Positions 7,625 to 14,451 of a stretch of 32,159 nt of DNA are shown here, piece by piece. How positions within the stretch are numbered: position 1 is the stretch's first letter; every line of letters begins with the position of its first letter. Source of the stretch: a virus. The position numbers were made by a program, and so were the translations under genes. The DNA is taken from positions 1 to 32,159 of IMG/VR virus record IMGVR_UViG_3300045971_000087. One strand, 5' to 3'. The notes under the pieces are model-generated. The model worked only from the letters and a program-made list of their open reading frames with translations, did no database searches and was not told the DNA's origin.

Positions 7625-7786
7625 TTATTTTCCGTATGAATAAAGTATTTCTTGAACTATTTCTGCGTCAATAATCAACGGATCAGGAATAAATGGGGGT
7701 AACTGCTGCATGACATTTTGCTCTATGTCATTAAATGGCATCATGTCGAATAACTGTTCGACTTTATTTTGATCAATTTGTGGCAT
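7625..7786 (-). CDS. Small hypothetical protein upstream of the GIY-YIG gene
   Basis: A 53-residue protein starting MPQIDQNKVEQLFDMMPF at 7786. This start is chosen over an in-frame ATG at 7834 because AGGAG lies about eight bases before it. It is acidic and hydrophobic (LPPFIPDPLIIDAEIVQEIL) with no recognised domain. Its stop sits directly before the GIY-YIG start. The homing gene may have been inserted between it and the small terminase, in which case it is part of the original packaging operon. Confidence 0.6.
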   Translation of the reverse strand: MPQIDQNKVEQLFDMMPFNDIEQNVMQQLPPFIPDPLIIDAEIVQEILYSYGK

Positions 7787-7858
7787 TGTATGTCTCCTAA
7801 GACGCCCACTATTAAAGTTAGTGGTAAACTTCACCTAGATGATATACATCCAGTAAAG

Positions 7859-7981
7859 TTATTTAGTCTTAGGATTCTGGTCTGATTTCTGATTGAGTAA
7901 ACGCAACTGCTCAGCCATGGACAAAGGAAGCTTGGGTGCTTCCTTTACCTGAGGTTTAACTACTTTAGGCTTGATTGCCAT
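7859..7981 (-). CDS. Small Lys/Pro-rich hypothetical protein
   Basis: A 40-residue ORF starting MAIKPKVVKPQVKEAPKLPL, found by direct translation. It overlaps the 3' end of the glycosyltransferase gene by 17 bases in another frame. It is basic and Pro-rich in the first half, then helical (SMAEQLRLLNQ). The SD is weak, so translation would depend on coupling to the upstream gene. The composition is unlike random sequence and the ORF fills an otherwise empty gap. No function is recognised. Confidence 0.45.
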   Translation of the reverse strand: MAIKPKVVKPQVKEAPKLPLSMAEQLRLLNQKSDQNPKTK

Positions 7982-8864
7982 CTGCTCTGCGAATTTGCAA
8001 TTTGCTAATATCACCCTCGTAAACATAGGTGCCAATGTGATTCAAGGAGATTCTTGAGTCTGCCCAAATATCATATCCCAGTGCCTTTGCACGAATACAG
8101 AATGCCCAGTCTTCGCTGAGTAAGTGTCCATTGCTGATTGTGTTAGATTTATCAACATGTGTTGAGAAGATGTTATATAGGAATGGTTCGTATTGCTTAC
8201 CAAGTCCTACATCGTCAATATACTTTTCCTCTGGGTGCGCTCTCATCAGATCCTCATACACTTTACGTTTGAACAATAAGAAACCAGTCGCTGCGGTGTA
8301 CACTGTGTATATTGGGCCGCGAACTTTAGTTGTCTTTTCCAGGTTAACGTTGTAGTTGATTGGAAGAGTCTTCTTTGGGTAGATACCTGAGATGATGTCT
8401 ACGTCCTCAACAATCATTTGTACAATAGAGTGTGGGTCAAACTGAATGTCTGCATCAATGAACATAAAGTGTGTTGCATCGCTGTTGTGCATCATCTTTG
8501 CCATCAATCCGTTACGTGCCCTGTTGATTAGAGATTCGTTTACCATTGTCTCTAGTGACCAGGATAGACCTAGTTGTTGGGCAAGCATAAAGAACTGTAT
8601 CAGCGATGTCATGCAGTGAGTGTAAATCAAACCGCCGTAACATGGAATACCAATGTGTAGGTGTACTTTGCTAAAGTCAAAGGGTATACCAGTATCCTGT
8701 GGAGTTGCTTTCTTAGCACTCTCTGTGATTGCTGCCATGATTGATGCAGTTGCAGCCGAGCCGTCCTTTGAATCTTGAGGGATTGGTGAATCCATAAAGG
8801 TTGCACTATCGTTCTTGGCCATGATTACTGCTGGCCCGCGTTTTGGAAATTGTTGTTCTGCCAT
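7965..8864 (-). CDS. GT-A type glycosyltransferase
   Basis: A 299-residue protein. After a polar N-terminus (about 65 residues) the domain begins VHLHIGIPCYGGLIYTHCMT and continues with the substrate-site style segment ESLINRARNGLMAKM. The metal-binding motif in HFMFIDADIQFDP (DAD, about residue 137) follows, then GIYPKK and, further on, LSEDWAFCIRAKALGYDIW, where the ED is the usual late acidic motif of GT-A enzymes. It should transfer a sugar from a nucleotide sugar, possibly to phage DNA, a virion protein or host surface glycan; the acceptor cannot be told. The start at 8864 has AAGGAG 11 bases upstream. It lies between the early operon and the packaging genes. Confidence 0.85.
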   Translation of the reverse strand: MAEQQFPKRGPAVIMAKNDSATFMDSPIPQDSKDGSAATASIMAAITESAKKATPQDTGIPFDFSKVHLHIGIPCYGGLIYTHCMTSLIQFFMLAQQLGLSWSLETMVNESLINRARNGLMAKMMHNSDATHFMFIDADIQFDPHSIVQMIVEDVDIISGIYPKKTLPINYNVNLEKTTKVRGPIYTVYTAATGFLLFKRKVYEDLMRAHPEEKYIDDVGLGKQYEPFLYNIFSTHVDKSNTISNGHLLSEDWAFCIRAKALGYDIWADSRISLNHIGTYVYEGDISKLQIRRADGNQA

Positions 8865-8901
8865 AATCTGTTAAACTCCTTATCTGTTGATCTTTTATCT
8901 A

Positions 8902-9048
8902 TCACATACCTTCTGTCCACACAACCCAAGTTACCTTGTCGTCGTTTGAAACATACCGTTCTGAAATTACACCGTCTAAATAGACGATCTTATACCACTT
9001 GCCGTCCTTTGGAAAGACAACAATGGCGTTTGCGTAAATTGGGTCCAT
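8902..9048 (-). CDS. Small hypothetical protein (48 residues)
   Basis: This short gene was found by direct reading. It starts MDPIYANAIVVFPKDGKW at 9048 with a strong SD (AAGGAG) about seven bases upstream and ends at a TGA at 8902-8904. The protein has alternating hydrophobic and polar residues with aromatics (WYKIVYLDGV, VTWVVW), suggesting a small beta-sheet fold. It follows the terminator behind the holin-like gene and precedes the glycosyltransferase, so it probably opens a new transcription unit. No known family is recognised. Confidence 0.7.
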   Translation of the reverse strand: MDPIYANAIVVFPKDGKWYKIVYLDGVISERYVSNDDKVTWVVWTEGM

Positions 9049-9098
9049 TTGATTTACTCCTTGTATATGTATTTAGTAAGTTACGTTAATGCACTCAA

Positions 9099-9130
9099 GA
9101 AGAAGCCCCAAAGTGGGTTGGGGCGACTTC
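9099..9130. terminator. Terminator-like hairpin after the holin operon
   Basis: The core stem pairs GCCCCAA (9105-9111) with TTGGGGC (9118-9124) over a six-base loop. A 2x2 internal loop leads to a further four-base stem (9099-9102 with 9127-9130). On the minus strand the stem is followed by TTCTTCTTG, a weak U-rich tract. It lies between the end of the holin-like gene (9209) and the start of the next gene (9048), as expected for an operon boundary. Confidence 0.6.
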
Positions 9131-9208
9131 ATTTACTAACGGAGTTAAAAGTCCAAATGGCATTATGAACTTATGAGTATGTAGAAATGTCACTAACTAC
9201 ACATTTAT

Positions 9209-9541
9209 TTATTGTGGCTCGTCTACTGCTTGTTGGATTACAGGTCTTTTTATAGGAGGTCTTGGAGCAGGTACTTCTGGTACAACTACGGGCGGAGGTG
9301 AAGGCGGGGGTGGAACTTCGACTGGTTTAGATGTAATCTGCTTTGCCCCAATAGCAGCGCCAGCGCCAAAGAGTAACTGCATAATTCCACTAGCAAACTC
9401 TGTGATGTTGAATACTTGATGAAGAACCGTTTGATAAGCAACGCCAATAAGCAATGCAATAAGAGCAACCGCAGATGCAACTCTGCTCCAGCAGTAAGTG
9501 TTATTGTCGTCCTCAGTTAGGATGTCTTTAAGGAACTTCAT
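9209..9541 (-). CDS. Holin-like membrane protein
   Basis: A 110-residue protein. The polar N-terminus MKFLKDILTEDDNNTYCWSR resembles the start of small two-helix phage holins. Two hydrophobic helices follow (about 20-42, VASAVALIALLIGVAYQTVL, and 49-66, ITEFASGIMQLLFGAGAAIG), then a Pro-rich cytoplasmic or periplasmic tail (about 73-103). It would form membrane lesions at the end of infection and release or activate an endolysin. It is the last gene of a three-gene chain with ATGA overlaps and is followed by a terminator. A general membrane protein is the alternative, since no endolysin neighbour is seen. Confidence 0.6.
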   Translation of the reverse strand: MKFLKDILTEDDNNTYCWSRVASAVALIALLIGVAYQTVLHQVFNITEFASGIMQLLFGAGAAIGAKQITSKPVEVPPPPSPPPVVVPEVPAPRPPIKRPVIQQAVDEPQ

Positions 9542-9798
9542 TCGTCTGAGTCCTTAGTCATTTTGTTCCTTATACCATACGGCTCTTGCATGATGTCCTT
9601 AACTGTAATCAGTTTTAATGGTTCAAAGGTAGGACGTACTCCATCATAGCTGTTTGGCCTACCACGCATTGGTTTATCGGTAGGAGAACCAATTAACTCT
9701 GGACGACGAAGTCCTTTGCGATGGGAGTAGACAGCGATACCGTCTGGGTGCATCTCACGTACTGAACGAAGAAAAGTTTCTAATAGGAATGGACTCAT
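9538..9798 (-). CDS. Hypothetical protein in the holin operon
   Basis: An 86-residue soluble, basic protein (VYSHRKGLRRPELIG, then PMRGRPNSYDGVRP) with no recognised fold. Both ends overlap their neighbours through ATGA junctions (9795-9798 and 9538-9541), so translation of all three genes is coupled. The Arg/Pro-rich middle could bind nucleic acid or a partner protein. Its placement just before a holin-like gene makes an unrecognised lysis or virion role possible but unproven. Confidence 0.65.
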   Translation of the reverse strand: MSPFLLETFLRSVREMHPDGIAVYSHRKGLRRPELIGSPTDKPMRGRPNSYDGVRPTFEPLKLITVKDIMQEPYGIRNKMTKDSDE

Positions 9799-10247
9799 GA
9801 AATAAATTCTTTGCTGCCTAGGTAAGTGACAGCAATGATATTTAATCTTGGAATTGGGTAATCTAAGAACTCTGTGTTTAGTGAGTGTGTAAGTGCATAG
9901 GCAGAAGTTGCATGGACTTCGTAGTCAAATCGCTTCCTTCTAGCCATGAACTGGGTAAGAATCGTGCTTAAAGTGATGCTTTCTGCATAGTCCGCATCGT
10001 ACCCTATGTAGACAACTTCTAGAGGCGTAGAACGCATTTTCGTGAGTGCTTGATAGATGCGACGTGGTATCTCTTTATCTGGTGCTTGATTTGGTTCATA
10101 GACATTGAAGTCTAAAGTTGAAACGTAATCAGCACCATAAAGTGATGGAGTTGAATCTAAGTGCCAAAGGATTCGGTCTGTCCAATCAATCCACGTCTTG
10201 TTGAATCTGCGATCATTTACGGAAATTAGGTAGTTTTCATTTGCCAT
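9795..10247 (-). CDS. Hypothetical protein, first gene of the holin operon
   Basis: About 150 residues, starting MANENYLISVNDRRFNKTWI at 10247. A GGAG seven bases upstream supports this start rather than the in-frame ATG at 10259. The sequence mixes aromatic residues with beta-like segments (LEVVYIGYDADYAESITL; LNIIAVTYLGS) and has a helical middle (PRRIYQALTKMRS). No signal peptide, membrane segment or lysozyme-type catalytic pattern is visible. It is coupled to the next gene by an ATGA overlap. Function unknown. Confidence 0.7.
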   Translation of the reverse strand: MANENYLISVNDRRFNKTWIDWTDRILWHLDSTPSLYGADYVSTLDFNVYEPNQAPDKEIPRRIYQALTKMRSTPLEVVYIGYDADYAESITLSTILTQFMARRKRFDYEVHATSAYALTHSLNTEFLDYPIPRLNIIAVTYLGSKEFIS

Positions 10248-10370
10248 TGTGAGCTCCATGTACTAAAGTATTTACTCTTAGAAATGTTATTTTTTCTGGC
10301 TATGAGTTATTCTAAATCTCAAGACAAAGAGCTGCTTACTTGCACATGCAAATAAACAACCCATGCACGT

Positions 10371-10399
10371 ATAATACAGTTAAACACTAAACCTGACTA
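10371..10399 (-). promoter_or_regulatory. Possible sigma70 promoter for the holin operon
   Basis: On the minus strand TAGTCA (10399-10394), 17 bases, then TATTAT (10376-10371): four and five matches to the consensus hexamers at ideal spacing. It lies about 120 bases before the start at 10247. The leader contains the dyad TTGCA-CA-TGCAA (10340-10351), a possible regulatory site. This is a motif match only. Confidence 0.3.
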
Positions 10400-10602
10400 T
10401 TCTTCTGAGCAGCCTTCATACGTTTGTATTCGCGTTGGTACTCATTCCATCGATCTCTGTTGTTAGCAACCCACTCAGCAGCCTTCTTAATGAGATGTAC
10501 TCCGTTTTTCTCCCTGTACTTCTTTTGGTATTCGCGTTGATACGCTTTCCTGAACTCAGGTGTCCATTTGTTTTCTTTTGGAGTTTTATCTTGATTTTCC
10601 AT
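10387..10602 (-). CDS. Small basic YQREY-type hypothetical protein
   Basis: A 71-residue, strongly charged protein built of helical segments with a repeated aromatic pattern: AYQREYQKKYREKN near residue 20 and NEYQREYKRMKAA near residue 55. Such YxxxYxxxYR modules occur in small phage proteins and in front of some HNH nucleases, and look suited to nucleic acid binding. No nuclease domain follows. The start at 10602 has AAAGGAAA upstream. It lies between the candidate origin and the holin operon. Confidence 0.65.
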   Translation of the reverse strand: MENQDKTPKENKWTPEFRKAYQREYQKKYREKNGVHLIKKAAEWVANNRDRWNEYQREYKRMKAAQKNSQV

Positions 10603-10620
10603 GTTATTTCCTTTGAATTT

Positions 10621-10836
10621 TGGTGAGTTAGTGAGTTAGTTACAATACGTTAATACATACGAAAATATATATAAGAAAGAGTATTTTAACTTCGTCTAAG
10701 ACAAACGCAACTAACGCAACTAACTACAGCCCTAGATACCTAGAATGCCACTTACAGTTAGTGTAGCGTTAGTGTAAGTTTAACGTACTCGCAGTAAATT
10801 TATCATAATATTGTGATCATCGTTTTGCTAGTTAGT
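10621..10836. repeat. Cluster of GTTAGT/ACTAAC repeats around an AT-rich core (candidate origin)
   Basis: This mostly noncoding stretch holds three pairs of direct repeats. GTGAGTTA occurs twice in tandem (10623-10638), AACGCAACT twice in tandem (10704-10721), and GTTAGTGTA twice (10757-10765, 10768-10776). The shared hexamer GTTAGT or its complement occurs seven times: 10627, 10635, 10710, 10719, 10757, 10768 and 10831. Between the first two pairs lies an AT-rich segment (10650-10690). Repeats beside an easily melted region, immediately downstream of the primase and helicase-like genes, fit an iteron-type replication origin. A multi-operator regulatory region is the alternative. Confidence 0.45.
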
Positions 10837-12242
10837 TCGTCCTTTTCTACCTTAACTAATGAGCGTGCCATAAGTTCAGTAAGAACTTTTGATCTTTCAT
10901 CACTAGTAGTCTTTTGATAAGAAGGAGGTCCACGACGTACTGCATCAGAAACAGATATTGTTTTATAGTCTTTGGCCCTCATCCACGCAACTAACTTTGT
11001 TCCAATCTCAAGCACTGGCTTCTTTTTATCGTTAGTTGTAATCTCCATATTCAACCGTTGCTCAGTAAACCATTCGGTCAACGCGATAGCTAATGTAGCC
11101 CACTGTTCAGTAATCAAATCATCGCCTTCAAAAGTAGCCAATGTTGCTGCAATACGCAGTGCAATCTCGTAGCGTCTTACCATAAAGGAAGCATAACCAG
11201 AATGTGATGGTGAGCGGCTCAATACTTCTGACTCATTTACAAACTTTTCAAAGATGGGCATTGCTTTAGGATCAACTGACATCAATGGGAGCATAAGATC
11301 ACATTTGTCTTCTGCTACGTGTGTCATGCTTTGAGCAGTTTGATATTTCCTATTCACAGACTTCAAATCATTAGATTTTTGTGTTGCTGTTGTAAGTAAG
11401 TCGTAGATTCGATCATTAAACGGATCAATCTTTTTACGTTGCTTGTCCTTTTCTGCATTGCTAACTTCACTAAAGGAAACAATACCTTTATCATAGTCAG
11501 GAACTACAGTAATCAATAAACGTGGAATAAATCCTTGATCTCTATAGTTTTCATTAGCAAGGAAGTTAGCCATCTCTTCTTGGAGCATAGTAAGCATACC
11601 AAACCTACGTCCTTCAACAACAATGTTGTTTTCCTTTACTCCGGTCAACCTACCGACACGTTCACCCGAAAATAGTTTGGAAAGTATCGTAATCATTTCA
11701 GTGTCACGACCTGACTTACTATCTTGAAACGAATAGGAATTATAGAACTCAGCAGCATCTGGATTGATTAAAGAGCAAAATGGAACCCCATACAATGCAT
11801 CTAACAAACCGTTAGCAGTTGCTTTTCCAAGAACATAGTTGAATTCAATGGGTCTAGATGGTTCCTTTGGGATTGTAGTTCTGTCTTTAATCGCCTTCTT
11901 AAACTCTTTTTCCCAAAGAGCATGTTCAATATGATAGATGCTGATCTCTTTCAAGTACCTTGCCTTCTCATCTTGTTCAAACTCTTTAATGCCAGCCATT
12001 ACTTCTTCTAAGTTAGTAGATTTACGTCCACCAGACTTATTGATAACTGTAAAGTAAAGGCTCATGATACACTTTTTCCAAATAATTGGATCAATATCAA
12101 AGTGACCTTGTGTAGCAAAGTTGGCTACTGATAAGATGATTGGTATAACCATCTCATCTGGTGTGTTATGCAGGACTGTCATGGCATCCATAGCATCTTG
12201 AATCTTCTTTGGAAATAACTTCTTGTGTAAACTATCAAACAT
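10803..12242 (-). CDS. DUF3987-like P-loop protein (putative replicative helicase)
   Basis: A 479-residue protein with the layout of DUF3987 proteins: an N-terminal helical part, a P-loop-like motif in INKSGGRKST (residues 67-76), then conserved segments such as GRRFGMLTMLQEEMANFL and PRLLITVVPDY typical of the ATPase body. The C-terminal 100 residues look like a winged helix (AVRRGPPSYQKTTSDE). These proteins usually accompany primases and are thought to unwind DNA at the fork. Here it directly follows the AEP primase gene, so the two probably form a split primase-helicase. The P-loop varies from the textbook form. The start at 12242 has AGGAG six bases upstream. Confidence 0.7.
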   Translation of the reverse strand: MFDSLHKKLFPKKIQDAMDAMTVLHNTPDEMVIPIILSVANFATQGHFDIDPIIWKKCIMSLYFTVINKSGGRKSTNLEEVMAGIKEFEQDEKARYLKEISIYHIEHALWEKEFKKAIKDRTTIPKEPSRPIEFNYVLGKATANGLLDALYGVPFCSLINPDAAEFYNSYSFQDSKSGRDTEMITILSKLFSGERVGRLTGVKENNIVVEGRRFGMLTMLQEEMANFLANENYRDQGFIPRLLITVVPDYDKGIVSFSEVSNAEKDKQRKKIDPFNDRIYDLLTTATQKSNDLKSVNRKYQTAQSMTHVAEDKCDLMLPLMSVDPKAMPIFEKFVNESEVLSRSPSHSGYASFMVRRYEIALRIAATLATFEGDDLITEQWATLAIALTEWFTEQRLNMEITTNDKKKPVLEIGTKLVAWMRAKDYKTISVSDAVRRGPPSYQKTTSDERSKVLTELMARSLVKVEKDELTSKTMITIL

Positions 12243-12250
12243 TTTAACTC

Positions 12251-13195
12251 CTAAACGATTATGTTTCTTTTTAATCTTGGTTGCCCGTAAGCATCTGTGA
12301 ACGTAAGCTTCTCCTCTTTAAGACAATCGTCACCATACCTTGCTTTAAGGAAGTAGATGATTGATCCAAGTGAAATCTCATTTCTTGAACTATCGTTCCA
12401 AATATGCTTTGCATCATTGGCTGATTTCTGACTCATCATTCCAGTTGTCACGTATTGGTAGTCAGATAGGGAGAACCCTGCTGTTTTCATACCCCAACCA
12501 ATATTACGCCATTGGTGGTACTCACCAACATACGACTTATGCAGCAAATCAATGATTTCCTTTTTACGTGCATCAGACGGCGGGTTGTAAACTTTATTAT
12601 CAGACTCTTTATACTGACTACGATCGTATTCATCAATATCTTCAATGATACATTCAACTGCATCGTCAGTTAGGGGGTTATCCCTCTTTTCCTTCAAAAG
12701 GCAATCAACTGTACCAAAGAATAACCTTGCTGAGTCTTTGCAGGATGCATCTGCATCACCGTAGATACGCATCAACCCACGATATAGCTTGCGCATCTTC
12801 TCATGGGAAGTGATTGGTGTTTCAAGACGATGAATAATCCTAAACCTTGGATTCTCGTCTGTATGGGATGGGGTTGTATAGAATCCAGCACTAAATATGT
12901 TATAGAACTCGTGTTCAAACAGTTGAGGTATCGTCATCCCTTTATCAATGTCCACTAACGCAAAGGAATGTTCAACAAAGTTCTCTTCCTTTCTGTTATT
13001 AGACGACAGGTATGGTGCAGTAGCAAGACCCTCAACTGTAATCATATCAAAGACTGTATCCCAGTCAGCATCAGCGGGTTCCCATCCGTAACCCAAGTTG
13101 ACAATCTTACCGTCTTGCCATAGCCTTGGTCTTCCAGTAAGGTCGTCCCTCTTCTCTGGTTTACCTCTTACAATATCATGGAAAGAGAATTTCAT
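12251..13195 (-). CDS. AEP-type (archaeo-eukaryotic) primase with PriCT-like domain
   Basis: A 314-residue protein starting at 13195, where GGAG lies five bases upstream; a GTG at 13201 is less likely. Motif I appears as ALVDIDKGM (D82, D84), motif II as TTPSHTDENPRFRIIHRL (S110, H111 and Arg residues), and the third motif near CKDSARLFFGTVD (residues 152-164). The C-terminal part contains EYHQWRNIGWGMKTAG, the pattern of the PriCT-2 domain. It should make primers for phage replication. Its start overlaps the preceding stop by ATGA and the helicase-like gene follows eight bases after its end. Confidence 0.8.
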   Translation of the reverse strand: MKFSFHDIVRGKPEKRDDLTGRPRLWQDGKIVNLGYGWEPADADWDTVFDMITVEGLATAPYLSSNNRKEENFVEHSFALVDIDKGMTIPQLFEHEFYNIFSAGFYTTPSHTDENPRFRIIHRLETPITSHEKMRKLYRGLMRIYGDADASCKDSARLFFGTVDCLLKEKRDNPLTDDAVECIIEDIDEYDRSQYKESDNKVYNPPSDARKKEIIDLLHKSYVGEYHQWRNIGWGMKTAGFSLSDYQYVTTGMMSQKSANDAKHIWNDSSRNEISLGSIIYFLKARYGDDCLKEEKLTFTDAYGQPRLKRNIIV

Positions 13196-13632
13196 AACCA
13201 CTCCTCGTCTTCTAGAACTTGATATAAGTCGTCTTGTGCTTCGTCAAAAGTTGCGAATATTCTTCCAATTCGACGACTATCGTAATCATCACCTGTTTCT
13301 TTGTCAAAGATGAACCAAGTATAAACTCCGTTCTGTTCAACAACTACTGAAGTCTTTTTCTTATGTGTAGTATAACTAATGTCACAATCACTATTAGTGC
13401 CATCCTTCCATTTGAGTTTGTTCCGCCAAAAATAATCTTTTGAAAGATGCTCAGCACAAACACATCCTGTAGTAACTACCGTTGGCCAATTTGGGTGGGA
13501 AATAAAGTGCTCATGGCGAATGGTGGTGGTGCCACATAAACTACATTTTGTTGTTTCCTTTTCGTGATCAACAACATCAATAGTTTTCCATCCCTTTCGG
13601 GGCATTCCTTTTTCAACAATAATGTTTGTCAT
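13192..13632 (-). CDS. Zinc-finger hypothetical protein of the early operon
   Basis: A 146-residue protein with a probable zinc site: C30-x2-C33 in KCSLCGTTTIRHEHFISH, then GCVCAEHL (C57, C59, H62). The pattern CxLCGTxxIRxxHxxxHP...GCVCAxH is a recurring phage and plasmid signature of unknown function. The rest is beta-rich (VVVEQNGVYTWFIFD) with an acidic C-terminus. It overlaps the primase gene through ATGA and is probably co-expressed with it, so a role in replication or DNA handling is likely. The start at 13632 has GGAG eight bases upstream. Confidence 0.75.
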   Translation of the reverse strand: MTNIIVEKGMPRKGWKTIDVVDHEKETTKCSLCGTTTIRHEHFISHPNWPTVVTTGCVCAEHLSKDYFWRNKLKWKDGTNSDCDISYTTHKKKTSVVVEQNGVYTWFIFDKETGDDYDSRRIGRIFATFDEAQDDLYQVLEDEEWL

Positions 13633-13635
13633 TTC

Positions 13636-13854
13636 TTATTCTCCAAATGCCAATGTGCAGAGGCGAACGTAATCATCCTCGCTTACTTCTTTGTTTACTA
13701 TTGCATTTCCCAACTCATACTTGGCTTCTTTATCAAGTATCTTGAGTAGCTCGTCTAGATTGAATAGTTGAATTCGTAGAAGTTCTTTTTGTGCAGTAAC
13801 TTCCTGCCGTTGCTTTGCGATAGAGATTATTTTGTTTGATAGATTATTTTTCAT
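13636..13854 (-). CDS. Small coiled-coil hypothetical protein
   Basis: A 72-residue helical protein starting MKNNLSNKIISIAKQRQEV at 13854. The upstream reading would need a TTG start at 13914, inside the structured RNA element, and is rejected. Regular Leu/Ile spacing in residues 20-45 (LRIQLFNLDELLKILDKEA) suggests a coiled coil. It is the first gene after the structured RNA element on the minus strand and may be controlled by it. The SD (AGGA, 12 bases upstream) is poorly spaced. Function unknown. Confidence 0.6.
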   Translation of the reverse strand: MKNNLSNKIISIAKQRQEVTAQKELLRIQLFNLDELLKILDKEAKYELGNAIVNKEVSEDDYVRLCTLAFGE

Positions 13855-13913
13855 AGTCAGATCTTTCCTAGTTATGAAAGTTTTGTTTTTTGGAACAGAC
13901 TGACCTTCTAACA

Positions 13914-14036
13914 ATCTTTGGCTTTTAGCAGTTCACTACCTGCCGGTGCAGGGCTGCAATAAGGGGCTCATTCCTTACTCACCTAGAATCCCCAGTAAAG
14001 GGGATTTTTCGGTGAGATTTTTAGTAAGCCAAAGAT
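13914..14036. ncRNA. Cloverleaf-like structured RNA element
   Basis: An 11-bp perfect stem (13914-13924 with 14026-14036) closes three consecutive hairpins. One is GCAG/CTGC with inner CCTGC-CGGT-GCAGG (13928-13957). The second is TAAGG/CCTTA (13960-13977). The third is CTCACC/GGTGAG with inner AATCCCC/GGGGATT (13978-14016). Read on the plus strand the last inner stem is followed by TTTTT, like an intrinsic terminator. Read on the minus strand it would be a leader about 60 bases before the gene at 13854. Candidates are a cis-regulatory leader, a stable phage RNA or a DNA cruciform. It matches no RNA family I can name, and the strand is not decided. Confidence 0.55.
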
Positions 14037-14076
14037 ATGAGTGCATTGCACACCCACTGTTATATTTATACGCTGG

Positions 14077-14271
14077 TTATGTAGTTATGTTAATCCTTTC
14101 ATCATCCGCTTCACTCAAATATTCAGTCCATTCCTTTTCAAAGAACGTCCTCCCGTCTAACGTGTGCATGATTATTGCTCGCTCAATAATCCTATCTGGA
14201 TATCCTTTTGCACGAGCTTGTGCCCACATCATCATGTGTTTTGCTTTTACCATTTGATCTTTAGTTTCCAT
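14077..14271 (-). CDS. Small hypothetical early protein
   Basis: A 64-residue protein starting METKDQMVKAKHMMMWAQAR. It is helical and charged with a Met-rich N-terminus, and ends in an acidic segment. Its start overlaps the end of the preceding gene by 11 bases in another frame, so it is probably translated by coupling; the SD is a loose purine run. It is the second gene behind the consensus early promoter. No domain is recognised. Confidence 0.6.
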   Translation of the reverse strand: METKDQMVKAKHMMMWAQARAKGYPDRIIERAIIMHTLDGRTFFEKEWTEYLSEADDERINITT

Positions 14272-14428
14272 TTTCGTCTTTCTTTTTCAATTCTTGTTGC
14301 ATGTCTAAGATCCTCTTTTGATTGACTGCTATTTGTTGTAATAGCATCAAACAACGGGTGGTTAGACTCATCATAGAGGAGCCATTATTTTGCTTTTGCT
14401 TTGAAATTTTCTTAACTTTACTTACCAT
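14261..14428 (-). CDS. First gene of the leftward early operon, 55-residue hypothetical protein
   Basis: Found by direct translation: it starts MVSKVKKISKQKQNNGSSMM at 14428 and ends with TAA at 14261-14263. A strong SD (AAGGAG) lies six bases upstream, and a perfect sigma70 promoter lies just beyond. The protein is basic at the N-terminus and helical, with a charged C-terminus (MQQELKKKDENGN). As the promoter-proximal early product it may act on host functions or regulation, but nothing in the sequence shows which. Confidence 0.75.
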   Translation of the reverse strand: MVSKVKKISKQKQNNGSSMMSLTTRCLMLLQQIAVNQKRILDMQQELKKKDENGN

Positions 14429-14451
14429 AATCACTCCTTTGAGTTAACCTC

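Noticed and set aside
8850-9089. Plus-strand 79-residue frame opposite 8902-9048
   Set aside because: The minus-strand gene at 8902-9048 has a strong SD and protein-like composition; the plus frame has neither.
10340-10376. Plus-strand TTGCAC and TATAAT as a promoter
   Set aside because: The spacing is 24 bases, far from 16-18, and no plus-strand gene follows.
13914-14036. tRNA or tmRNA gene
   Set aside because: The cloverleaf shape lacks a T-loop GTTCRA sequence in position, an anticodon arm of the right size and a CCA-type acceptor; stem lengths do not fit.
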